Position numbers and translations under genes: made by a program. Below the pieces are notes generated by a model. That model worked only from the letters and a program-made list of their open reading frames with translations. It did no database searches and was not told the DNA's origin. This document shows, one piece after another, positions 32,602 to 39,098 of a DNA stretch of 55,238 nucleotides. Positions within the stretch are counted from its first letter, which is position 1; every line of letters begins with the position of its first letter. Source of the stretch: a bacterium (GTDB lineage Bacteria > UBA10199 > JACPAL01 > GCA-016699445); assembly GCA_035454885.1 (NCBI GenBank), contig DATIGE010000038.1, positions 1-55,238 of the forward strand. Direction: 5' to 3'.

Positions 32602-33903
32602 TCATTTGAGCGTTCTCAACACTTGGTGCGTGATCCCGAGCGAGGCGACCGCGGCGAGCGATTCTTTGAATTGTGCCCAGGTCGTTACCCCTCCCTCGCC
32701 GGTCCCTCGCAGCGAGCAATACCGGGGCAGGAGGATGTTGAACTCGCCCGGGAAATGCCCGTCCACCAGGTTTTGCGTCCAACTCAGTTTCTCGCCGTAG
32801 AACAACGGTAAAAACGCCTTCATCGTCGCGGGAATCGCGCAAGTCGGAACGTAGATGCAGAGACGGTACCAAAAGTCGCCGCGGTGGTCGCTCATCGTGA
32901 ACTTGGCCGATATATGGTGCCCGTCGGCGACGAGGCGCGCGAGGGCACGGGCCGTCAAGGCCAGATGCGTGGAGGCTTCGTCGCAGGGCAATTCGATGTT
33001 CAGGCGGGCGGCCGAGACGGGCATGGGTAGCTGCCAGATCCCTTCCCGTATCCACCGGGCGATATGAACGGCATTCCGAAACGCATGGCCCCCGTCGAGC
33101 GCGACGGCCGGTCGGTAGAGTTCGTCCCAGGTCGCCATACGAGGCGTCAGCCCGGAATCACCCTTGCGCTTTCTTTCCTCATCATGCTCGATGATCTCGT
33201 CCGCAGTCTTGAGTAGAATGGAGTGGATGGCCGGGCCGATGCTCTCGATATCCGCGGACCCCCAAGGCAGGTCGGGGCGGCCACCGAGGTAGGAACCAAC
33301 CATCTGGAGCGATCGGAACCCCTCGTCGTCGAATGGCCGGAGGTCGTCGGCGATGACCAATTTGCGATGTTGATCCAGACGCACCCGGCGGCTCTTTTCG
33401 ATGTATCCTCTTAAGTCCCGGTCCAGGACCTCCTGGCAGGAGAGAGACAGGGCGAAGAGGCTCGCAAAATCGTCCTTTCTCTTGAGCTCCAAGGCGCGGT
33501 CCTTCAAGTCATCGGGATTGAGACGATCCCTTTTGAACGCGAGCCACGCCTCCCGGAACGCCGCCGTGGGCCACAATCCGCGGCCGCCGTCCCGAAGGAC
33601 CGCCCATCCCGTCGCCCGCAAGGTGGCGTCGAGGCCGTGGTTTCTTTCCAGCTTCACCAATGCCGTTTCGATCGGTTTCGACTCGCCCGTCCCGCTGCCC
33701 AGGTCCTTGAGGGCCTCGGTTAGTTCCGTCCGGATTCCGTTTTGTGCGAGCCCGCGATCGCTCTCGTTCCAAATATGGCAGATCGACCGTCCGGCCGGGC
33801 TCGCGGTATCGGAACCAGGCGGCTCGGCGATGATTCCGTGTTCCGAGAAGTGGAGGGCGCCGGCCACGGCATACGAGGGAATGATCGGTCTGAAAGAGGT
33901 CAT
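32602..33903 (-). CDS. Orphan protein in TIGR02147 module 2 operon
   Basis: A 433-residue soluble protein that I do not recognise. N-terminus MTSFRPIIPSYAVAGALHF is in the style of the other orphan proteins. There is a helical middle with many charged residues (LKDRALELKRKDDFASLFAL) and a beta-rich C-terminal third with aromatic strands (DFWYRLCIYVPTCAIP). The gene begins 18 bp after the second 'GNP' lipoprotein gene, so it appears to be the third gene of that unit. The first module has no counterpart. Function unknown. Confidence 0.7.
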   Translation of the reverse strand: MTSFRPIIPSYAVAGALHFSEHGIIAEPPGSDTASPAGRSICHIWNESDRGLAQNGIRTELTEALKDLGSGTGESKPIETALVKLERNHGLDATLRATGWAVLRDGGRGLWPTAAFREAWLAFKRDRLNPDDLKDRALELKRKDDFASLFALSLSCQEVLDRDLRGYIEKSRRVRLDQHRKLVIADDLRPFDDEGFRSLQMVGSYLGGRPDLPWGSADIESIGPAIHSILLKTADEIIEHDEERKRKGDSGLTPRMATWDELYRPAVALDGGHAFRNAVHIARWIREGIWQLPMPVSAARLNIELPCDEASTHLALTARALARLVADGHHISAKFTMSDHRGDFWYRLCIYVPTCAIPATMKAFLPLFYGEKLSWTQNLVDGHFPGEFNILLPRYCSLRGTGEGGVTTWAQFKESLAAVASLGITHQVLRTLK

Positions 33904-33921
33904 ATCTTGAACCGACCCAGG

Positions 33922-34323
33922 TCAATTCTCCTGGACCATCATGATGCTGTCCGGGAGTGTCCCCTCCGGTTGGGCGTACTCAGGCCTGGAAGGCGTGGGA
34001 GGCGGGTCCTCCAGATCCGGCTCGCCGATCCGGTCGCCGCCCGGGACTTCCTGATCGCCCGCGTCCGCGGTGGTCTCCTCCTCGGGTTCCTTGTCGACCG
34101 ACCCCGGAGTCGAGGGGTCGTCGCCGGAGGACGGATCGTCGGAAGGCGGGGGCTGATAGGAGCCGCCGTTCGGGAAATCAAAGTCGGGGCTCACTCCGGG
34201 CGTGCCCGGGACCGACGTTCCCTCCTCATCGGGATTGCCGACCACGACGCCGGGATAGGTCTCGGCCAGGCAGCCGGCGAGAAGAGCGAGGATCAGGATG
34301 GGGGCGATGCGCAGGACGCTCAT
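33922..34323 (-). CDS. Lipoprotein with post-Cys 'PG-GNP' motif, TIGR02147 module 2
   Basis: A 133-residue lipoprotein with lipobox ALLAGC (Cys18) and then ETYPGVVVGNPD, matching the start of the other lipoprotein at 24609. The rest is a Pro/Asp/Glu/Ser-rich, low-complexity, acidic chain without fold (PPPSDDPSSGDDPSTPG). This suggests a surface-exposed spacer or a shrunken relative. It is coupled to the TIGR02147 gene by a four-base overlap, the same arrangement as in module 1. Confidence 0.78.
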   Translation of the reverse strand: MSVLRIAPILILALLAGCLAETYPGVVVGNPDEEGTSVPGTPGVSPDFDFPNGGSYQPPPSDDPSSGDDPSTPGSVDKEPEEETTADAGDQEVPGGDRIGEPDLEDPPPTPSRPEYAQPEGTLPDSIMMVQEN

Positions 34324-35168
34324 GACAGGGTTTCCTTTTCGCTCAGGCGGAAGAGCTGCAGATTGAAGTGGCCGACAAAATCCTTGGGGTCCTCGTTCTC
34401 CTGTTCGAGAATGGAATGCAGGTGGTCCCGGAACTTGCGGATCTCCTCACGCGCCCTTTGAAAGGCCTTTTCGGAGGTCACGACCGTGAGCGTGGTGAAT
34501 TCCCGCTCGCGGGCCTTCTGCTCCGCCACCGCCTTGGCGGCGAGCTGGCTCATCTGGGCATGGAAATTCACGGCCGAAAGCGAGCGCACGGCGTCCTCTG
34601 TCGCGAGCATTGCCTCGCTCCTGACGAGTCCCTCCTCCTTGTCGTGCGCCAGGAGATCGAGCCGGACGAGCTCCGCAACCGCCGCCTTGACCTCCTTCAA
34701 TTCCACCTCGGGACGGAGTCTTTTCTGAATCCAGCAGGCGTCCTTGGGAAGGTCCGATGGGATCCGGACAAGCTCCAGGATCGCGACATAATACCAATGT
34801 GAGAGCAGGCGGTACTGGGCCGCGGCCAAGGGTTTGGCCGCGAGCCAGCGTTTGTTCTTGGCGAGTTCGCGGAAATACCGGTCTTTTTCCTCGTGGATCT
34901 TGGCCTGGTTGAATTTGACGAGGCACTCGAAATATTTCCGCTCCGGCTCGGAGAGGCGGAAGCCGCGGGCGATCATCCCGATGCCTTCGTCGGAGACGTT
35001 CCGCTTGCCGTCCATGACGAGCTTCAAGAAGCTGGTCGACCGGGCGCCCGCGAGCCGACTGAACGACTGGTAGGAAAAGAGGGGATTCCTCTTCTTAATC
35101 TCCAGGAACCGGTCCTTCAGGAAACCCCGGTAGTCCAGGTAGTCATAGATGGAAGGGTTCGGCGGCAT
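34320..35168 (-). CDS. TIGR02147/DUF4423 family protein, module 2
   Basis: A 282-residue paralog of the protein at 25292. The N-terminus MPPNPSIYDYLDYRGFLKDRF and blocks SYQSFSRLAGARSTSFLKLV and FRLSEPERKYFECLVKFNQA are nearly the same in both. GGAAAAG precedes the ATG. A palindrome ATTTTC-GGCT-GAAAAT (35177-35192) begins only eight bases before the start codon, overlapping the ribosome-site region, a position expected for a self-repressing operator. Upstream DNA is AT-rich with a TATACAT-like -10. The family function is inferred to be transcriptional control. Confidence 0.87.
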   Translation of the reverse strand: MPPNPSIYDYLDYRGFLKDRFLEIKKRNPLFSYQSFSRLAGARSTSFLKLVMDGKRNVSDEGIGMIARGFRLSEPERKYFECLVKFNQAKIHEEKDRYFRELAKNKRWLAAKPLAAAQYRLLSHWYYVAILELVRIPSDLPKDACWIQKRLRPEVELKEVKAAVAELVRLDLLAHDKEEGLVRSEAMLATEDAVRSLSAVNFHAQMSQLAAKAVAEQKAREREFTTLTVVTSEKAFQRAREEIRKFRDHLHSILEQENEDPKDFVGHFNLQLFRLSEKETLS

Positions 35169-35176
35169 ACTTTTCC

Positions 35177-35192
35177 ATTTTCGGCTGAAAAT
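35177..35192 (-). promoter_or_regulatory. Palindrome ATTTTC-N4-GAAAAT at TIGR02147 gene 2
   Basis: Exact arms, eight bases upstream of the start codon at 35168. Together with the site at 26175 it shows that both TIGR02147 genes carry the element near their starts. Confidence 0.65.
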
Positions 35193-35264
35193 AGAAGAAG
35201 TTGCTAATGTATAACTAAATTAATGCGTTATCTAATGATAACATCCTGGAATACTCAATTATTC

Positions 35265-35280
35265 CTTTTCATTAGAAAAT
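35265..35280 (+). promoter_or_regulatory. Palindrome TTTTC-ATTA-GAAAA
   Basis: Exact five-base arms in the 193-bp intergenic region, 81 bp before the ATG at 35362. Confidence 0.65.
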
Positions 35281-35361
35281 GGATTCTCCGTCCCTTGGTT
35301 TGAAAAAGAGCATTGTCCGGGTGAAATTGCCGACAAGGCAATCACAGTACGGAGGTCCTTT

Positions 35362-35757
35362 ATGATCGGCATCATTCACTCGGCGATCGGGGCCGTTTCG
35401 GCGGTTCTGGGTTTTGCCGGCGGCATTTATCCCTTGAGATTGAATCAGCGGCCTTCCGAAGCCGTGGCGCCCGCCTTTATGTCCGCGACGCTGTTGGCGT
35501 CGATCTGCGGCAGTCTCTCGCACGATCCCGGCTCGGTGAGCCAGCTGGTTGGGGCGGGGATCGGCGCGGGGGCCGCGGCGGCCCTGGGTGTCGGCGCCTA
35601 CGACCGCGCGGACAACCCGGCCGACCCCCGGGCCAGGACACTTTTCAGCGATGCAGACGTCCTGGGTACGGCAGTCGCCCTCCTCAGCGGCGCCGCCTTG
35701 GGTTATTGGAACGGCTCGGTGAATCCCATGGACCTGCTCGCTCGTTGCCTTTTTTAA
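35362..35757 (+). CDS. Small hydrophobic Gly/Ala-rich protein
   Basis: A 131-residue protein with an unusually hydrophobic, glycine/alanine-rich composition (MIGIIHSAIGAVSAVLGFAG; GAGIGAGAAAALGVGA; ALLSGAALGYW). Three or four short hydrophobic segments could insert in a membrane or form a Gly-zipper assembly. GGAGG precedes the ATG and a palindrome lies 81 bp upstream, so it belongs to the accessory set. It overlaps the convergent universal-stress gene by four bases. Family unknown. Confidence 0.7.
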   Translation: MIGIIHSAIGAVSAVLGFAGGIYPLRLNQRPSEAVAPAFMSATLLASICGSLSHDPGSVSQLVGAGIGAGAAAALGVGAYDRADNPADPRARTLFSDADVLGTAVALLSGAALGYWNGSVNPMDLLARCLF

Positions 35758-36662
35758 GGATGAACCACGAGCAGCGGCCTTCGAGCGACCCTCACGACCC
35801 GCGACGTGCGGCTGAAATCCATCACGGCGGCCTCCGTTTCCGCCCGGTGGGTTCCCATCAGGATCAGGTCGGCGTCCTGCGACTCGGCCTCGCCCGCGAT
35901 GGTGTCCGCCAGGTCCGCCCGCTGGGCGACCTCCAAGGTTTGAGTCCTCTTCCAGGGGATCTTTTCCAGCAACGCGTGGCGGCCTTCGACTTGACCGGAG
36001 GGTTCCTGTCCCTTCCGGGCGACATGGAGGAGAAAGAGGTCGGCGCCGAAGTCCCGGGCGAAGATGAGGGCCTGGGAGGCCGCCCGCCAGGCCTGCGGGG
36101 TATCGTCCATGGGCACCAAGATGCGTTCCAGTTTTCCGCGGAGCGATCCTGTGGGGCCGGCACGGCTGATCCAAACCGGCGAGGCCGACTCCTTGACGAG
36201 CTGTTCCGAAATGCTGGGGTGGTGAATCCTGTCCTGGAGGGGGCGGGCCTGGGTGCCCACCGCGATCATGTCGCAGCCCTCGCGGATCGCGGTTTCGAGG
36301 AGAATCTTGGTCACGGGTCCGCGGGCCACGGTGCTGCTGATCGTCTTGCACCCATAATGATCCGCCAGAAACCCGGCGTCGCGGGCGGCGGCCGCCGAGG
36401 CCTCCGAGCCGTCGTCGGCGACGAGGATCTTTTCGGGCCTCGCTTCGATGCCGTCGATGCCGTGAGAGGGCCTTTGCCAGAGCGGGGAGAGATGAAAAGG
36501 ATTCAGGAGGGCGCCCTGAAGGATCTGCTCCGTCTCCATCCCCAAGGCGGGAAGCGGCTTGGCCGGCTGGATTTCGCCCAAGCGGGTGACGGTGGACGTC
36601 GTGAGGTCCTCCGGCAGCCCGGAATACCGCCATAGGCGGTAGATGAAGGGAAACATGACCAC
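35754..36662 (-). CDS. Tandem universal stress protein (UspA) with N-terminal extension
   Basis: A 302-residue protein with two UspA domains, about 76-165 (PEKILVADDGSEASAAA) and 173-302 (ERILVPMDDTPQAWRAA, LILMGTHRAETEAAV, SRTSRVVRVARRPLLVV). The second keeps a G-x2-R/S nucleotide-binding type end; the first is less clear (VGTQARPLQDRIHHPS). The first 75 residues are outside the fold. These proteins respond to stress and may bind ATP. It is 14 bp downstream of the aminotransferase gene in the same direction. Confidence 0.88.
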   Translation of the reverse strand: MVMFPFIYRLWRYSGLPEDLTTSTVTRLGEIQPAKPLPALGMETEQILQGALLNPFHLSPLWQRPSHGIDGIEARPEKILVADDGSEASAAAARDAGFLADHYGCKTISSTVARGPVTKILLETAIREGCDMIAVGTQARPLQDRIHHPSISEQLVKESASPVWISRAGPTGSLRGKLERILVPMDDTPQAWRAASQALIFARDFGADLFLLHVARKGQEPSGQVEGRHALLEKIPWKRTQTLEVAQRADLADTIAGEAESQDADLILMGTHRAETEAAVMDFSRTSRVVRVARRPLLVVHP

Positions 36663-36676
36663 GAGGGATCCTTTGC

Positions 36677-37822
36677 CTACGCCCCCAGATAACGGGCGAT
36701 GCGGTCGATGCCTTCCCGGATCCTTTCCACCGACGTTGCGTAGGAAAACCGGAGGTAGCCTTCTCCTCCCGAACCGAAATCAATGCCGGGAGTCACGCCC
36801 ACGTCCGTCTGTTCCAGGAGGTCGAGCGCGAACTTGTACGAATCCTGCGTGAGATGCTTGGCGTTGGCGAAGACGTAGAAGGCCCCGGTGGGCCTGACGG
36901 CGACCTTGAATCCCAGCCTCTCGACGCCTTCCAGCATGGCCTTCCGACGCTCGTCGAAGGTCCTTCGGACTTTCTTCAAGTACTCGCCGCCTTCTTGAAG
37001 CGCCGCGACGCCCGCCTTCTGTACGAACGAGTTGGCAGAAATGTAGAAATTCTGGTGGAGGATCCGCATCGTCCTGATGAACGGCTTGGGCGCGATGACA
37101 TAGCCCAGCCGGTAACCGGTCATGGCGTAGGATTTGGAGAAGCCGTTCAAGACGAAGGCCTTGTCGGTGAATTCCAGAATCGAGCGTTCGCGGCCCTCGT
37201 AGACCAGGTTGTGGTAGATCTCGTCGGAAATGATCCAGCGGTCCTTGTCCGCAAGATCGGCGATCGCCTTCATGGAGTCTTCCGGCAGAAGGGTTCCCGT
37301 CGGATTGGACGGCGAGTTGACGAGGATGGCCTTGGTCTTGGGGCCGATCTTTTTCCGGATCTCCTCCGGCCGGTATTGGAAACCATCCTCCTCATGAACC
37401 TTCACGTAGTTGGCCTTGCCTTTGAGATATTCGACGAAGGCCGGGTAGCAGGGGTAGTGCGGGTTGGAGACGATGACGTCGTCGCCGGTCTCCAGGAGCA
37501 CGGAAAACGTCAGGAGCAGGGCGGGGGAGGTGCCGCCGGTGACGAGGATCTGGTCCGGATCGACGGCGACGCCGTATTTGCGTTGATAGTCCCTTGCGAT
37601 CGCCTCGCGGAGCTCCGGCAGGCCCTGCGTCGATGTGTACTTGGTAAAATCCTGTTCGAGGGCCGCCACGCAGGCGCGGCGGACGGAGTCGGGAGGTTGC
37701 AGGTCCGGCTCGCCCAAGGAGAAGGAGATGGTCGGCCGTCCCGCCGCGCGCCGCTCCTCGAGGCGCTCCAAAATATCCATCGCCAGGAAGGATTTGATTT
37801 TTTGGATGTGGCGGGGAATCAT
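36677..37822 (-). CDS. PLP-dependent class I/II aminotransferase (aspartate aminotransferase-like)
   Basis: A 381-residue fold-type I enzyme. It shows NSPSNPTG, ISDEIYHNL (the Asp and Tyr that hold PLP), and the Schiff-base lysine in LNGFSKSYAMTGYRLGY, with the C-terminal arginine near YLRFSYATS. The subfamily looks like AspC/AlaT-type enzymes, but substrate cannot be fixed. ATG 37822 (MIPRHIQKIKSF) is chosen because it gives the canonical N-terminus. The divergent FmdB gene begins 16 bp away, so promoters must overlap the coding ends. Confidence 0.93.
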   Translation of the reverse strand: MIPRHIQKIKSFLAMDILERLEERRAAGRPTISFSLGEPDLQPPDSVRRACVAALEQDFTKYTSTQGLPELREAIARDYQRKYGVAVDPDQILVTGGTSPALLLTFSVLLETGDDVIVSNPHYPCYPAFVEYLKGKANYVKVHEEDGFQYRPEEIRKKIGPKTKAILVNSPSNPTGTLLPEDSMKAIADLADKDRWIISDEIYHNLVYEGRERSILEFTDKAFVLNGFSKSYAMTGYRLGYVIAPKPFIRTMRILHQNFYISANSFVQKAGVAALQEGGEYLKKVRRTFDERRKAMLEGVERLGFKVAVRPTGAFYVFANAKHLTQDSYKFALDLLEQTDVGVTPGIDFGSGGEGYLRFSYATSVERIREGIDRIARYLGA

Positions 37823-37838
37823 AGTGAGCGATCTAAGT

Positions 37839-38177
37839 ATGCCCATCTACGAATATCAATGCCAGAAGTGCAAAAGACACCACGAGGTCGCGCAAAGGAT
37901 CACCGATGCGCCTCTCACCCGATGCCCCGAATGCAAGGGGACGCTCAAGAAACTGATCTCGCTCGCGGGATTTCAGTTGAAGGGCGGGGGCTGGTACAAG
38001 GACGGTTATGCCTCGGCCAAGCCGGAGACCAAATCCGAGTCTAAGGAACCAGCACCACCTTCCCCATCTGCGACCCCTGCTCCAAGTAGTGGTGCGCCTC
38101 CGGCGCCTGCGAAAACGGAAACACCCGGTCCAAAACCGGCGAAAGCCTCCCCTCGGAAACGAGCCTCAAAATCTTAA
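37839..38177 (+). CDS. FmdB-family zinc ribbon protein with long low-complexity tail
   Basis: A 112-residue protein whose first 55 residues are a standard FmdB zinc ribbon: MPIYEYQCQKCKRHHEV with C-x2-C, then RCPECKGTL with the second C-x2-C. The Gly-rich GFQLKGGGWYKDGY follows, as in the family. The remainder (Pro/Ala/Lys/Ser-rich) is read from DNA that is antisense to the end of the alcohol dehydrogenase gene for 137 bp. Such tails are common in FmdB, but this one probably arose when the stop was lost. It may act in transcription or as a small regulator; the function of the family is not settled. Confidence 0.85.
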   Translation: MPIYEYQCQKCKRHHEVAQRITDAPLTRCPECKGTLKKLISLAGFQLKGGGWYKDGYASAKPETKSESKEPAPPSPSATPAPSSGAPPAPAKTETPGPKPAKASPRKRASKS

Positions 38178-39066
38178 AGAGGCTCGCCTTCGGTCCCATC
38201 GTCGATCCCAGGATCTGCTGCTGCTTGATGAAGATGTGTCTCAAGTCGACCTTCACGTCGTAGCCGGTGGTCGCCCCGCAGGTGACGAGCCGCCCGCCGA
38301 AGGCCAAGGACCTGAGGCACTTCTCCCAGACGGCGGCGCCCACGTGTTCGAAGACGATATCGACGCCGCGCTTGTCGGTTAGTTTTTTCACTTCTTCGGC
38401 AATGTCCTGTTTGCGGTGATTGATGACGTGGTCGGCGCCCAGCTCCTGAATCTTCGGAAATTTTGTCTCGTCGCTCGCCGTCGCGATCACGCGCGCGCCG
38501 AAGAGCTTTGCGATCTGCACGCCCGCGGAGCTCACGCCCGAGGCGGCGGCCAGGATGAGGACGGTTTGGCCGGACCGGACCTGGGCGCGATCCACCAGCA
38601 TCTGCCACGCGGTGAGAAAGGCGAGGGGGATCGCGGCGGCCTCTTCAAAGGAGAGACGCTTTGGCTTGAGCAGGAGATTGCAGGCCGGGACGAGCATGGT
38701 TTCGCACTCGGTGCCGTCCCGATGCTCGCCGTAAATCTTGTATTCGCGGCAATAGTGGTCGTTGCCCGACAGGCAGGCCTCGCAGATGTTGCAGCTCGTG
38801 GAGGGGGCGATGACAACCTCAGCCCCCTTTTTGAAATTCCGGAGATCGCCGGGGTCTTCTACGACACCGGCTGCTTCGCAGCCTAAAATGATCGGAAGCG
38901 GGATCTTCACGCCCGGCATGCCCTTTCGGACCCACAAATCCATGTGATTCATGGCCGCGGCCTTCACGCGCACGAGGGCGTGATCGGGCCGGAGTTCCGG
39001 GACGTCGATGTCATCGATTTTGAGGACTTCCGGGCCGCCGTGAGCGTGGATGCGGATGGCCTGCAT
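38041..39066 (-). CDS. Zinc-dependent alcohol dehydrogenase-like (MDR) oxidoreductase
   Basis: A 341-residue medium-chain dehydrogenase. The structural zinc lobe is intact (CNICEACLSGNDHYC: C-x2-C-x2-C-x7-C), the substrate-domain motif LGCEAAGVVE is present, and the nucleotide fold shows ILAAASGVSSAGVQ. It resembles quinone oxidoreductase/crotonyl-type MDR enzymes and probably uses NAD(P)H. The natural C-terminus (GSQMGKVVLVP) is present, so it is this gene, not FmdB, that owns the overlap. It is transcribed towards the FmdB gene and downstream of the AAA+ gene by 32 bp. Confidence 0.92.
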   Translation of the reverse strand: MQAIRIHAHGGPEVLKIDDIDVPELRPDHALVRVKAAAMNHMDLWVRKGMPGVKIPLPIILGCEAAGVVEDPGDLRNFKKGAEVVIAPSTSCNICEACLSGNDHYCREYKIYGEHRDGTECETMLVPACNLLLKPKRLSFEEAAAIPLAFLTAWQMLVDRAQVRSGQTVLILAAASGVSSAGVQIAKLFGARVIATASDETKFPKIQELGADHVINHRKQDIAEEVKKLTDKRGVDIVFEHVGAAVWEKCLRSLAFGGRLVTCGATTGYDVKVDLRHIFIKQQQILGSTMGPKASLFKILRLVSEGRLSPVLDRVFPFSQAPEAHHYLEQGSQMGKVVLVP

Positions 39067-39098
39067 GCCGTCCGACTACAGAATTTCGGATGAAAAGG

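Noticed and set aside
35272-36783. 503-codon minus-strand ORF overlapping the stress protein and the gene at 35362
   Set aside because: Low-complexity Arg/Gly/Pro product typical of a shadow frame.
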